A stretch of DNA of 40,442 nt from Desulfuromonadales bacterium (GCA_030154185.1 JASKKK010000022.1:1-40442); one strand, 5' to 3'; positions 22,987 to 32,190 are shown, counted from the stretch's first letter. Translations and numbers: made by a program. Notes: generated from the letters alone by a model not told the origin.

Positions 22987-24927
22987 CTAGAATTTCCAGG
23001 TTACACCGCCGTACATAAAACGCCCCGGCTGAGGCAGACCGTAGCTTTGCACGTAATCGGCATCGAACATGTTATTGATACCGAAATAGAGATCTAGAGC
23101 CCCGCCTGCGGCACTCTTGTTGATGCGGAAATCGCAGATCAGATACTCTGGCAAACGTTTTTGTACGGTATTGTCACCGTTGTAGGTATAGGCGTTCGCA
23201 ACCCACATGGCGCTACCGTAAACCGACATGTTCCACGGCAGTTGATAAGTTGCCTCGAGAGTCGTTTTGTGTTTGGGGTTGTTCTGAATTTCATCCACCA
23301 GACTTCCGGAAGACTTATCTTCGGTATCGAGGTAAGTATAACCGGCGCGCAGCAGCAGCTTGTCGAAATAACGGTTTTCGACCACCACCTCAACCCCCTT
23401 GAATTCGTATTCCTCGAAGTTCTTTCGGATTCTGGGTTTTACCGAATCGTCCTTGGCGATGAAATCCTCGACGTCGATGTAAAAGCCGGTCACCGACAGA
23501 GTGGTCGCCGCCGGCAGATCCTGCTCAACGCCGGCTTCGTAGTGCCAGGTCACTTCACAACCGAGGTCCACATTGCCATCGCTGGAATAGAGGTCGCGCA
23601 GGGTCGGGAAACGCACCTTGCGCGCATGGGACGCCTTAAGGCGCGTACCTTCAAACAGATCATAGTACAGACCGATCAGATAGGAATAATCCTCCTCGTC
23701 TTTTTCGCTCCGGTCCTGCCAATGATACCCCGCGCCGAGCACGGCGCCCAGATTGTTCAGCGGGTTGACCTCGTATTCAAAGTCCACCGAATAAAGCTGG
23801 AAGTCCTTGTCTTCCGAAACGTCGCTGGTTTTTTCCGTGGCTTCCCAGTCGTCGTTTTCAGCCATCAGGCCTAAAGTTGCTTTGCCCAGGTTCTGAAGGT
23901 CGTAAGCGAGCTGCAGATTCACACCGGAGATTTCGACCTTGGAATCGAGTCGGCTCTTGATGTCGGTATAGGTCTCGTCCTTATATTCGGTTTCCACCAT
24001 TTCAAGGGAATTGAAATATGCCCACCCCTTGAAACTGAAAGGCCCGTCGAAATCGTGATTCAATGCCAGCTGAGCATTGAATTCCTCCACATCGTCCTCG
24101 CGTTCGAACTTCAGTTTTTTGCTGGTGAAATCGTCCAGCAGAACACTTGCCGGCTTGCCCCGATCCCCTGTCAGATAGCTGATGGTGGCGCCGATGTGGG
24201 TTTTATCCGTCGGCGAAGCGCCGACATTGACGAATACATTGTTGCGGCGCCGATCGCTGTTATCGCGTTCATCGCCATCTTCGTACTGAGCCGGTGAAAA
24301 ATGGTCCGAGACTTCGAAATGGTCCTGTTCGTAGACGCTGCCGCTTACGAAAACGTCATACTTATCTGCCCCGTAGGATGCGGTACCACGCAGCAGATTG
24401 GTATCCCAGGCTCCCAACTCACCGCCCAGAGAGCCGTGAACCCCCGTGGTCCCCTTTTTGGTGATGATATTGATGACCCCTGCATTGCCGCCCGATCCGT
24501 AGAGCGTGGAGGTGGCGCCGGTGGTCACGACGATCTCGGCAATATTTTCCACCGAAATCAGAGCCGGGTCGAACTGACCGTCATAGGTGCTGTTGAAAGG
24601 GGTACCGTTAAGCAGCAGCTTGATATGCCGGGTCCGAAAGCCCCGCATATCGATGCGCGGCGCGCCATCGCCGCCCACCCTGACATTCACGCCGGGCAGA
24701 AGGTTCAAGGCTTCGTTGAGAGAACGCACTCCGCGTTTCTCGATTTCCTCCGCCGAAACCTTGTGGGTCGTTCCTACCGCTTCAACTACCGACTGTTCGC
24801 CGGACACCACCACTTCACCAAGTCGATATACACCGTCGTCGTCCGTTGCCGCGCAAAGATTCGCCGCACCGGTCAATACCATGGCCCCGACCAGGGTCGT
24901 GGCCAACAAGACCTTCATACACTTCAT
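22987..24927 (-). CDS. TonB-dependent outer-membrane receptor 2
   Basis: Outer-membrane receptor of 646 residues, a tandem paralogue of receptor 1. The start is at 24927, behind GGAGG; the frame is open upstream to 25011, but that part is not a signal peptide. Signal peptide, LGEVVVSG box, plug motifs LNEALNLLPGVNVR, DMRGFRTRHIKLLLNGTP, VENIAEIVVTTG and GSGGNAGVINIITKKG are all present, and the barrel ends GGVTWKF, identical to receptor 1. Divergence is greatest in the extracellular-loop regions (for example around residues 210-300), which suggests that the pair bind related but different ligands. It has a strong own promoter and terminator, so it is a separate transcript from receptor 1. Confidence 0.92.
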   Translation of the reverse strand: MKCMKVLLATTLVGAMVLTGAANLCAATDDDGVYRLGEVVVSGEQSVVEAVGTTHKVSAEEIEKRGVRSLNEALNLLPGVNVRVGGDGAPRIDMRGFRTRHIKLLLNGTPFNSTYDGQFDPALISVENIAEIVVTTGATSTLYGSGGNAGVINIITKKGTTGVHGSLGGELGAWDTNLLRGTASYGADKYDVFVSGSVYEQDHFEVSDHFSPAQYEDGDERDNSDRRRNNVFVNVGASPTDKTHIGATISYLTGDRGKPASVLLDDFTSKKLKFEREDDVEEFNAQLALNHDFDGPFSFKGWAYFNSLEMVETEYKDETYTDIKSRLDSKVEISGVNLQLAYDLQNLGKATLGLMAENDDWEATEKTSDVSEDKDFQLYSVDFEYEVNPLNNLGAVLGAGYHWQDRSEKDEEDYSYLIGLYYDLFEGTRLKASHARKVRFPTLRDLYSSDGNVDLGCEVTWHYEAGVEQDLPAATTLSVTGFYIDVEDFIAKDDSVKPRIRKNFEEYEFKGVEVVVENRYFDKLLLRAGYTYLDTEDKSSGSLVDEIQNNPKHKTTLEATYQLPWNMSVYGSAMWVANAYTYNGDNTVQKRLPEYLICDFRINKSAAGGALDLYFGINNMFDADYVQSYGLPQPGRFMYGGVTWKF

Positions 24928-25057
24928 TTCCGGTTTCCTCCATCCTTTAATGAGATTGACTATCTCCAACAAAAGCCGCCCAAACAAGTCTGCGCGACCG
25001 ATCCTATGCAAAAAAAGCGTATATTTTCATACCAATACAGGACGCTATTTGCGGGGC

Positions 25058-25087
25058 AATATAACGAAGCGAAATAACCGTTGTCAA
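25058..25087 (-). promoter_or_regulatory. Promoter of TonB-dependent receptor 2
   Basis: Minus strand TTGACA (25082-25087), 18-bp spacer, TATATT (25058-25063). Predicted start near 25051. Confidence 0.75.
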
Positions 25088-25175
25088 CCTGTATACTTAA
25101 CGCCCCGGGGAAGAAACCCGGCTTTTTCCAACTCATTTGGTAAAAAAACAAAACCGGATATTTGCCTTTTACCTT

Positions 25176-25204
25176 TTGAAAGAACAAAACTCCTGTCCTA
25201 TAAT
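25176..25204 (+). promoter_or_regulatory. Promoter of BioD/DRTGG-type gene
   Basis: TTGAAA (25176-25181), a 17-bp spacer, and a perfect TATAAT (25199-25204). Predicted start at about 25211, some 55 nt before the GTG start codon. Confidence 0.8.
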
Positions 25205-25266
25205 GAGTCCAAACAGCATACTGCCGACTTTTCCAACAGCTCCCCTGAGAAAACAAGGAGCACACC

Positions 25267-26361
25267 GTGACCAAAAGGATCTTCGTCGCCGCCACCGGGC
25301 AGGAATGCGGCAAAACCACCACCAGCATCTCATTGCTGCACATGGCGCGAAAAAAATACCGGCGGGTCGGCTTCATCAAACCCCTGGGGCCCAAACCGAC
25401 TATTTACAAGGGACGCTGGGTCGACCTGGATGCGGCCCTGATTGCGGAAATATTCGATCTGGACGATGACCTCGACTGGATGTCGCCGGTGGTGCTGCAG
25501 CCCGGATCGACCCGCCAGTTGCTGGACGGCAAGATCTCGGCGGATTTTCTCAGGTACAGCGTCATCGAAGCGGCGGAAGCCATTTCCAGGCGCTGCGATT
25601 TCCTGGTTATCGAAGGGGCCGGACACCTCGGCGTCGGTTCCGTCGCCGGCCTCAGCAATCCCGAAATGGCCCGTCTGCTCAACGCCCCCATGCTGATGGT
25701 GACCGATGCCGGCATCGGCAGGGTGATCGACAACGTGCACCTGAACTACGCCCTGTGCCAACAGAAACAGGCCGACCTGCGCCTGGTGCTGGTCAACAAG
25801 CTGCTGACCTCCAAACGGGAAAACACGCTGAAATACCTGAGCAAAGCGTTTTCCGGAATGCCATTCGAAATCATGGGCGGCTTCGACTATTCCCCCGTCC
25901 TCGCCGACCCGACCGTAAAGCACGTCGCCAAACTGTTGAATATCTTCCTCAAAGGCAACCAGGCTGCCCAGCAGCACATCATCCACCATGTCCATCTGGG
26001 CGCGGCATCGACCCAGCGCGTCGCCGACCTGCTGGAAGAATCGACCCTCATCATCGTCACCAGCACCCGCAACGAACTGCTGGTAACCCTCGCCTCCCTG
26101 TACAACATCCCGGAATACCACTCCAAAATCGTCGGATTGGTCATTCCCGGCCTGTACCCCATTTCAAAAGTCACCCAGCAGATCCTCGATCGCAGCAACA
26201 TCCCCTACATGCGGGCGGAAAAACTCAGCAGCGCCGAGGTCTTCTCCGCCATCGCCAACGACAATGCCAAAATCCACCCCGAAGACAAGGAGAAGATCAA
26301 CCTGCTGCAGGATCTGGCTGAAACCGCCATCGACTTCGATGCCATCGACAGGTTGTTCTGA
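25267..26361 (+). CDS. BioD-like P-loop/DRTGG domain protein
   Basis: A 364-residue protein resembling the N-terminal part of long phosphotransacetylases (COG0857: BioD-like P-loop domain plus DRTGG domain) as a stand-alone protein. The P-loop is AATGQECGKTTTS at residues 8-20, of the deviant type seen in dethiobiotin synthetase. FLVIEGAGHLGVGSVAGLSN is the second nucleotide-binding stretch. The middle and C-terminal parts (about 215-340) would be the DRTGG domain, though the DRTGG letters themselves are not kept. No phosphotransacetylase catalytic domain follows. The start is GTG at 25267 with AAGGAG six nt upstream and a near-perfect promoter. It may act as a nucleotide-dependent regulator of acetyl-phosphate metabolism, but this is unproven. 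Confidence 0.72.
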   Translation: MTKRIFVAATGQECGKTTTSISLLHMARKKYRRVGFIKPLGPKPTIYKGRWVDLDAALIAEIFDLDDDLDWMSPVVLQPGSTRQLLDGKISADFLRYSVIEAAEAISRRCDFLVIEGAGHLGVGSVAGLSNPEMARLLNAPMLMVTDAGIGRVIDNVHLNYALCQQKQADLRLVLVNKLLTSKRENTLKYLSKAFSGMPFEIMGGFDYSPVLADPTVKHVAKLLNIFLKGNQAAQQHIIHHVHLGAASTQRVADLLEESTLIIVTSTRNELLVTLASLYNIPEYHSKIVGLVIPGLYPISKVTQQILDRSNIPYMRAEKLSSAEVFSAIANDNAKIHPEDKEKINLLQDLAETAIDFDAIDRLF

Positions 26362-26564
26362 AGCTGCCCTGCGCAGACATGGCTGTTTAAGACAGGCCGT
26401 GAACTCATACACTCTGCATCGGCAATAAAAATCGACAACTACGGCACGTAGACCGAACTATATATTTCCGAAGCGGCCGATATGTTATTCTGCCGGCAAC
26501 GCTATATCGACACATTGTATAACGAAGCCCGTATTGCTATTTTCATCAACAGGAGGAAATGACC

Positions 26565-27455
26565 ATGTTTTTCCAGATTATTCGCTGCCTGCTGATCGCA
26601 GCGGCCTTGCTGCCCCTGATAAGTGGAGCGGCACTGGCAAATGCCCGGAAACAATCCGTATCGAAAGGCCCGGAAGAGCCCGGAACCATACGCGCCTGCG
26701 TCATCGGCGGCATGACCATGACCGGATTGTGGGACGAAATCGTCAAGCGGTTCGAGGCCAGAACGGACTACCAGGTCAAACTGGTGGCCACCGGGCCGCG
26801 GCCCACCATTTCCATGCCTTTCCGCCGCGGCGAAGCCGACTTCCTGGTCATGCATGCGGGCGACATCACCACCGACCTGGCGGCGGACGGTCACGGCATC
26901 AATATGCGGGCCTGCGCCCGCAACGATCTGGTGCTGCTCGGCCCCGTCTCCGACCCTGCCGGCATCCGCGGTCTCAAGGACGGCGCCGAGGCACTCAAAC
27001 GCATCGCCGCAACCCAAAGCACCTTCCTCGACGTAAACAGCAACGGCCCCCGGGAAGTCGGCCACACCCTCTGGAAGCGGGCGGGCATCCGTCCCCGGGG
27101 CGAATGGTTCATCCAGGACGAAGCGCCCCGCTCCGAGGGTATTCCGATGTTTGCTGACAGCAAAAAGGCCTATTTCATCTTCGGACGCATGCCCATCACG
27201 CAAGATAAACACCCTAGCGGCGACATGGCGATTCTGGTGGATCAGGACCCGACCATGCGTCGTCCCTACGTGCTCATGGAGGCCAACCCGGCCCGTCACC
27301 CCCATGTCAATCAGGCGGGGGCCAGGGCCCTGGGCGACTTCATACTGTCGGAGAAAATCCAGACCTTCATGGCCGATTACGGCAAGGATGAAAATGGCGG
27401 ATTGCCATTTTTCTATCCCGTCTGGCCCCATGGTCCTGCCATGCACCCCGAGTAA
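26565..27455 (+). CDS. TupA-like periplasmic oxyanion-binding protein (orphan)
   Basis: Periplasmic solute-binding protein of 296 residues, most like the tungstate-binding TupA family. The signal peptide FFQIIRCLLIAAALLPLISGAALA is at the N terminus; I chose the second ATG (26565) because AGGAGG lies 8 nt upstream, against only 2 nt for the first. TupA-like stretches are ADFLVMHAGD, DLVLLGPVSDPAGIRGLKD, ALKRIAATQSTFL, HTLWKRAGI, and the end ANPARHPHVNQAGARALGDFILS. The TTTST ligand loop of TupA is replaced by GGMTMTGLW, so ligand or affinity may differ. No permease or ATPase gene (tupB, tupC) is adjacent. Roles in tungstate, molybdate or related oxyanion capture are inference. Confidence 0.75.
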   Translation: MFFQIIRCLLIAAALLPLISGAALANARKQSVSKGPEEPGTIRACVIGGMTMTGLWDEIVKRFEARTDYQVKLVATGPRPTISMPFRRGEADFLVMHAGDITTDLAADGHGINMRACARNDLVLLGPVSDPAGIRGLKDGAEALKRIAATQSTFLDVNSNGPREVGHTLWKRAGIRPRGEWFIQDEAPRSEGIPMFADSKKAYFIFGRMPITQDKHPSGDMAILVDQDPTMRRPYVLMEANPARHPHVNQAGARALGDFILSEKIQTFMADYGKDENGGLPFFYPVWPHGPAMHPE

Positions 27456-27893
27456 CCCGCGCGGTTAATCCTGTCTTCTCATCCGGCCCTTTTCGGCCTT
27501 GCTGCGTTGCGTACATTTTGACTTAGCGCATGGCCGGGCCTGCATTGGCGACGCCTTGGCAAGACGCAAAATGTCCCGGAATGATTTGACACGACTACCC
27601 ACAGGGCACACTGGCAAACCGACCGGCGAATGGCGCGATGCCATCCGCCGGTTCTTTTTGTCATCTCCAGCCCCTGCGGCGCACGACTTTCCTCTTTGAT
27701 TTTCCCTACCGACTTGATATGTTCTTAATCCGGTCCGGTCGCCGTCCCCGGATGGAGAGCCGAGCGACCACCCCGATTCGCGACCCCGACCGGCAGATAA
27801 CGAAATTTCCCATATTTTATGTTTATCCGGAGAGCCGGATGGACACCATACATTGATCTATTGATCTCCAGCTCAGGAACCGCATACCCGTCT
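27456..27893. other. Intergenic region between TupA-like gene and larB
   Basis: About 440 bp. It holds a GC-rich stretch at 27483-27590 with partial inverted repeats (ACATTTTG at 27513-27520 against CAAAATGT at 27567-27574) that do not nest into one clean fold, and then a good terminator at 27622-27659. Upstream of larB there is an AT-rich segment around 27808-27830, but no near-consensus promoter. Confidence 0.45.
27622..27659 (+). terminator. Terminator downstream of TupA-like gene
   Basis: ACCGGCG (27622-27628) pairs with CGCCGGT (27646-27652), and inside it ATGGC (27630-27634) pairs with GCCAT (27640-27644) across one A/C mismatch. TTCTTTTT follows the stem. Confidence 0.85.
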
Positions 27894-28652
27894 ATGGACC
27901 CCAGCGAACTGCATAAGCTGCTCAGCGCCATCCGCTCCCGCGAGTTGTCGGTGGACGAGGGGCTCGCCCGTCTTGCCACCCTGCCTTTCGAAGATGTCGG
28001 CGACGCCCTGATCGACAACCACCGGGGGCTGCGCCAGGGGGCGTCGGAGGTCGTTTTCGGCCAGAGCAAGACCACCGACCAGATCCTGCGCATCGCCGAC
28101 GGGTTGCTGAACGGCGGCAACAACGTGTTGATAACCCGGCTCGATGCGGACAAAGCCATGGCCCTTTCAGCCCAGTGGCCCGAAGCCGAATACGATCCCC
28201 TGGGCAAGACTCTGACCATCGTCCGGAAACCGCTAACGCCGAGGGGCCGGGGAACCATCCTGGTCGTCTGCGCCGGCACCTCCGACCTGCCCGTGGCTCG
28301 CGAGGCCGCCACGGCAGCCCGCATGCTGGGCAACGAGGTGGAAGAACTGAGCGATGTCGGCGTCGCCGGCCTGCACCGCCTGCTGGCGCATCTCGACCGG
28401 CTGCGCCGTGCCTCGGTCATCATCGCCGTGGCCGGCATGGAAGGGGCCCTGCCCTCGGTGATCGGCGGCCTGGTGGCGGCTCCTGTCATCGCAGTACCGA
28501 CGTCGGTCGGTTACGGAGCGGCTCTTGGCGGCGTGGCGGCGCTGCTCGGCATGCTCAACTCCTGTGCCAGCGGCGTAACGGTGGTCAATATCGACAACGG
28601 CTTCGGCGCAGCCAGTGCAGCCGCGCGCATAAACCGGCGGGAGCAACCATGA
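27894..28652 (+). CDS. larB: LarB, nickel-pincer cofactor biosynthesis carboxylase/hydrolase
   Basis: LarB carboxylates and hydrolyses nicotinic acid adenine dinucleotide to the dicarboxylated mononucleotide that becomes the nickel-pincer cofactor of lactate racemase and relatives. It has 252 residues. The second half is PurE-like, with [36 protein letters not shown] and [27 protein letters not shown]. Cys224 in NSCASG fits the position of the cysteine reported to attack the pyridine ring in the LarB reaction. The N-terminal helical part includes [10 protein letters not shown], typical of LarB and absent from PurE. The start at 27894 is where homology begins. It overlaps larC by 4 bp (ATGA), so the two are coupled. 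Confidence 0.92.
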   Translation: MDPSELHKLLSAIRSRELSVDEGLARLATLPFEDVGDALIDNHRGLRQGASEVVFGQSKTTDQILRIADGLLNGGNNVLITRLDADKAMALSAQWPEAEYDPLGKTLTIVRKPLTPRGRGTILVVCAGTSDLPVAREAATAARMLGNEVEELSDVGVAGLHRLLAHLDRLRRASVIIAVAGMEGALPSVIGGLVAAPVIAVPTSVGYGAALGGVAALLGMLNSCASGVTVVNIDNGFGAASAAARINRREQP

Positions 28653-29833
28653 CCCTATTGTATCTGGATACTTTCGCAGGCGTGTCCGGCGATATGTTTC
28701 TCGGTTTGCTGGTCGACCTCGGCATCCCTCTGGAAACCATCCGCACCGAGCTGGCCAGACTGCCCGTGTCCGGTTATCGACTGCGTCAGGAACGCACCGA
28801 ACGCCAGCACATGGCCGCCTGCAAGGTCGTCGTCGAGCACGAGGAACAACATCATCACCGCACATGGGCACAGATCGACCATATGCTGGCCGACAGTTCT
28901 TTGAAACCTGCCGTTTCCGATCTGGCCCGGCGCATCTTCCGCCGCATCGGAGAAGCCGAGGCCAAGATCCACGGCCAGCCACTCGACGAGGTGCATTTTC
29001 ACGAAGTCGGCGCCATCGACTCCATCGTCGACATCGTAGGCGCCGCCATCGGCCTCGATCAGCTGGGGCCCGACCGCATCGTCTGCGCCCCCCTGCCCCT
29101 GACACGCGGTACGGTGCGCTGCGCCCACGGCAGCTTTCCTTTACCGGCACCGGCAACCCTGGAAATCCTCCGGGGCATGCCCACCGTCGGCGATGAAGCT
29201 GCAGTGGAACTGGTCACCCCGACCGGAGCCGCCATCGTCGCCGAAGTCGCCGCATTCGGCGGCTTGCCGGCGATGACTCTCGACCGCATCGGCTACGGCG
29301 CCGGCGACCGGCATTTGGACGATCGCCCCAACCTGCTGCGGGGCCTGCTCGGCACCGGCGACGATCCGTGGGAGGGAGAAACGGACCGTGTCTCCACGTT
29401 GGAATGCCACCTGGACGACGCCAATCCCGAATGGCTCGGAGCCCTTATGGAAAGCCTGCTCCGGGAAGGGGCGCTGGATGTGGGTTTCGCACCGTTGCAA
29501 ATGAAAAAGAACCGCCCCGGCATCCGCCTGACGGTCATCGCGCCGCCTCACCGGGCCACCGCCCTTGCCCGGCGCATCCTTCGGGAGAGCACTGCCGGCG
29601 GCGTGCGCTGCCAGGAAAACTCTCGTTTCAAGTTACGCCGCGAAATCCGTACGGTGTCCACGCCCCTGGGCGACGTTCGGATCAAGCTGTTTTACGAGGG
29701 GCAAAAATTGCTGCGTTTCTCCCCCGAATACGAAAGCTGTCGGAAACTGGCCGATCTTTGCGGACGACCGTTGCCCGAAATCTATCTTCAGGCGGAGTTA
29801 TCCGCCAACAACCTCTTCCGCGAGAAAGGCTGA
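28649..29833 (+). CDS. larC: LarC, nickel insertion enzyme of pincer cofactor
   Basis: LarC (also seen as LarC-like DUF111) inserts nickel into the pincer nucleotide in a CTP-dependent step. The protein has 394 residues in one frame; in Lactobacillus the gene is split into larC1/larC2 by a programmed frameshift, which is not the case here. Visible signatures are [20 protein letters not shown] at the N terminus, [45 protein letters not shown], the metal-rich [17 protein letters not shown], and [13 protein letters not shown]. His-rich stretch EEQHHH at about residues 67-72. The start overlaps the larB stop. larA and larE are not in the window. The frame is open far upstream, but that part is out-of-frame larB. 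Confidence 0.93.
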   Translation: MTLLYLDTFAGVSGDMFLGLLVDLGIPLETIRTELARLPVSGYRLRQERTERQHMAACKVVVEHEEQHHHRTWAQIDHMLADSSLKPAVSDLARRIFRRIGEAEAKIHGQPLDEVHFHEVGAIDSIVDIVGAAIGLDQLGPDRIVCAPLPLTRGTVRCAHGSFPLPAPATLEILRGMPTVGDEAAVELVTPTGAAIVAEVAAFGGLPAMTLDRIGYGAGDRHLDDRPNLLRGLLGTGDDPWEGETDRVSTLECHLDDANPEWLGALMESLLREGALDVGFAPLQMKKNRPGIRLTVIAPPHRATALARRILRESTAGGVRCQENSRFKLRREIRTVSTPLGDVRIKLFYEGQKLLRFSPEYESCRKLADLCGRPLPEIYLQAELSANNLFREKG

Positions 29834-29836
29834 ACC

Positions 29837-30289
29837 ATGCGTCGCTTCACCCTGTTTTTATCCAGCAATGCCGGACTCGGATATTTCCCCCTGGCCCCGG
29901 GAACCTTCGGGAGCCTCGCCGGCATCCCGATGTTCTATCTGCTGGCCGGACTGCCCGCCGGCCTTTACCTGGCGACCTGGACAGCCCTGCTGTTTGTATC
30001 CTTCTGGATCTGCGACACGGCCGGCGGCATTTACGGTCAGGCGGACGACGGACGCATCGTCCTCGACGAACTGGTCGGCTACCTGACAACAACCGCCCTG
30101 CTGCCGTTTTCCTGGCAGAACGCGCTGTTCGGGTTTGTCTTTTTCCGCCTGTTCGACATATTCAAGCTGCCGCCGGCACGACAGATCGACCACCATCTGA
30201 AAAACGGCGTCGGCGTGGTGTTGGACGACGTGATCGCCGGTCTGTACGGAGCGGCGACCCTGCGGCTGACCCTTCACTTGCTGGGATAA
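29837..30289 (+). CDS. pgpA: Phosphatidylglycerophosphatase A
   Basis: PgpA dephosphorylates phosphatidylglycerophosphate in the inner membrane, the last step of phosphatidylglycerol synthesis. At 150 residues it is close to E. coli PgpA (172). Family motifs are GLGYFPLAPGTFGSLAG at the N terminus, the metal-binding DDGRIVLDELVGYL in the middle, and FFRLFDIFKLPP, followed by a C-terminal DDVIAGLYGA. Several hydrophobic helices span the membrane. It starts 3 bp after the larC stop, so it is probably on the larBC transcript, although the pathways are unrelated. Confidence 0.93.
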   Translation: MRRFTLFLSSNAGLGYFPLAPGTFGSLAGIPMFYLLAGLPAGLYLATWTALLFVSFWICDTAGGIYGQADDGRIVLDELVGYLTTTALLPFSWQNALFGFVFFRLFDIFKLPPARQIDHHLKNGVGVVLDDVIAGLYGAATLRLTLHLLG

Positions 30290-30374
30290 GCCGTTTACAA
30301 TCCTTTGTTATTGTGAAATCCGGCAAACCTGCGAGTCCCATGCCATATAATTTCCCGCTCCAGGAGATGCATCC

Positions 30375-31613
30375 ATGAGTCTGAATATTGCGGTACTGAC
30401 CACCGGTGACGAACTGATCAACGGAGAAATGTCCGACACCAACACCGCCCGCATCGCCCAGTTGCTAAGTGCCTGGGGCTATGCGATCAAGGAATCGCGC
30501 ACCATCGGCGACGACGAATCCGAAATCGAAGCGGCCCTGCGCGACCTGTCGTCCAGGCGCGACGTGGTCATCAGCACCGGCGGTCTCGGCCCCACCGACG
30601 ATGATCTCACCGCCCGCGCCGCGGCGCGGACTTTCGGGCGCCGGCTGGCGCTCAACGAAGAGGCGCTGGCGCAGATCCGTCGCTTTTTCGCCGAAAAGAA
30701 CAAAGAAATGCACCCGCGCAACGAAAAACAGGCGTTGTTGCCGCAAAAGGCACTGATCCTGCCCAATCGGCTCGGCACCGCCCCCGGCTTTTATCTGCGC
30801 CAGGGAACATGCGATCTGTTTTTCCTGCCCGGAGTCCCTGGAGAAATGGCCGTCATGCTCGAGGAACTGGTCCTGCCGCACCTGTATGAGCGCAGCGGCG
30901 GCAGCGCCCCGCAGCAGGAACGCATTCTCCAGGTATTCGGCCTGTCCGAACCGAAAGTCGAGGAACGCTTCAGCCATGCGCCCCTGCCGCAGGGCGTGCA
31001 CCTGGCCTTTGGGGTCGAATTCCCGTTCGTGCGCGTCAAACTGCGCGCCAGGGGCGAGTCAGCCGACGAGCTTCTCAACCGGGCCGAAATGCATGCCCGC
31101 AAACTGTTGCAACCTTTTGTCTTTGCGGTGGGGAAGGAGACGCTGCCCGGCAATGTCGCCCGCATGTTGACCGATACCGACCGCACCCTTGCTCTGGCCG
31201 AATCCTGCACCGGCGGCATGGTCGCGCAGATGCTGACCGACATTCCCGGAGCTTCGCGCTTTCTCGACCGAGGCGCGGTGACCTACTCCAATGCGGCCAA
31301 GCAGGACTGGCTGCAGGTCCCCGAAGACATCCTGAACCGGGAAGGCGCCGTCAGCAAGGCCTGCGCTCAGGCCATGGCGCGGGGCATCCGCCAAGCCGCC
31401 GGCACCGATCTGGGCCTGGCGATCACCGGCATCGCAGGCCCCGACGGCGGCACGCCGGACAAGCCGGTCGGCACGGTATTCCTGGCTTTGAGCGCCAAAG
31501 ATGAACAACGGGTGCAGGGGTACCGTTTCAGCGGAAATCGCGAGCAGGTCCGGCGCATTTCCGCCTGCATGGCCCTGGAGTGGCTGCGCCGCTACCTGGG
31601 CAATCACTACTGA
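30375..31613 (+). CDS. cinA: CinA-like nicotinamide-nucleotide amidase / damage-inducible protein
   Basis: Two-domain CinA protein of 412 residues. The N-terminal MoeA/MogA-like domain (COG1058) begins AVLTTGDELINGEMSDTN and has STGGLGPTDDDLT; in some bacteria it acts as ADP-ribose pyrophosphatase. The C-terminal CinA domain has LALAESCTGGMVAQMLTDIPGASRFL and ITGIAGPDGGTPDKPVGTV, typical of nicotinamide mononucleotide deamidase, which recycles NMN from DNA ligase activity. GGAGATGCATCC precedes the ATG. The chain cinA-thpR-recA is a common order in this group and in other bacteria, consistent with a DNA-repair operon. Confidence 0.92.
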   Translation: MSLNIAVLTTGDELINGEMSDTNTARIAQLLSAWGYAIKESRTIGDDESEIEAALRDLSSRRDVVISTGGLGPTDDDLTARAAARTFGRRLALNEEALAQIRRFFAEKNKEMHPRNEKQALLPQKALILPNRLGTAPGFYLRQGTCDLFFLPGVPGEMAVMLEELVLPHLYERSGGSAPQQERILQVFGLSEPKVEERFSHAPLPQGVHLAFGVEFPFVRVKLRARGESADELLNRAEMHARKLLQPFVFAVGKETLPGNVARMLTDTDRTLALAESCTGGMVAQMLTDIPGASRFLDRGAVTYSNAAKQDWLQVPEDILNREGAVSKACAQAMARGIRQAAGTDLGLAITGIAGPDGGTPDKPVGTVFLALSAKDEQRVQGYRFSGNREQVRRISACMALEWLRRYLGNHY

Positions 31614-31629
31614 TCCCGCGGAGGCGACC

Positions 31630-32190
31630 ATGCAAACCGTTCGCGCCTTTATCGCTGCCCCGCTCGAAGGACCCGTTTTCGACAAGATCGTGCACCTGCA
31701 GCAGGAGCTGGCCGCCACCGTGCCATCCGTACGCTGGGTAAGGCCGGAGACCATGCATCTGACGCTGGCGTTCCTGGGCGACATCACCGAAGAATCGCTT
31801 GAAAAAATCGCCAGTTCTATGCTATCGATAGGAGATATCTTCGCTCCCGTGAACGTGAACGTCGGGGGGCTCGGCGCCTTTCCGTCTCTTAAGCGACCGA
31901 GGGTTCTCTGGCTTGGCCTGCATGGCGCAGATACCCTTTTGAAACTGCAGGCGGCGGTCGCCGCCATGTTGCATAAATTAGAGGTGAACTGGGACGACAA
32001 ACCCTTCAAACCTCATTTGACCCTGGGACGCTTTCGACAGCATGTTGCAGCGGCCGAACGGCGCTTGGAGCCGTTTCTGGACAAACGGTGCGGCCGGCTG
32101 AGCATTTCCCGTCTGGTTTTGTACGAAAGCCGCCTGACGGCACAGGGCGCCATTCATCTGCCACGCGGCGAAGCGCCCCTTAACGCCTGA
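31630..32190 (+). CDS. thpR: RNA 2',3'-cyclic phosphodiesterase (2'-5' RNA ligase family)
   Basis: ThpR/LigT, a 2H phosphoesterase of 186 residues that opens 2',3'-cyclic phosphates on RNA and can join 2'-5' linkages in vitro. The two catalytic HxTx motifs are His43 in MHLTLAFLG and His129 in PHLTLGRF. Overall length matches E. coli ThpR (176). The ATG at 31630 has GGAGG upstream and lies 17 bp after cinA; recA begins 50 bp downstream. Likely part of the cinA-recA transcript. Confidence 0.9.
   Translation: MQTVRAFIAAPLEGPVFDKIVHLQQELAATVPSVRWVRPETMHLTLAFLGDITEESLEKIASSMLSIGDIFAPVNVNVGGLGAFPSLKRPRVLWLGLHGADTLLKLQAAVAAMLHKLEVNWDDKPFKPHLTLGRFRQHVAAAERRLEPFLDKRCGRLSISRLVLYESRLTAQGAIHLPRGEAPLNA

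Larger units (their letters stand above)
24928..25266. other. Divergent promoter region
   Basis: About 340 bp between receptor 2 (minus) and the BioD-like gene (plus), with a strong promoter in each direction. The receptor leader is about 125 nt. I see no Fur-box, B12-box or NikR-type palindrome by eye; a weak GTAT...ATAC pair near 25018-25033 is too short to call. Confidence 0.55.

Noticed and set aside
27483-27590. REP-like or miniature transposon sequence
   Set aside because: Partial inverted repeats do not nest in order, no second copy in the window, no target duplication.
28175-28648. Upstream extension of larC in the same frame
   Set aside because: It overlaps larB completely and is arginine-rich nonsense; homology and the ATGA overlap place the larC start at 28649.
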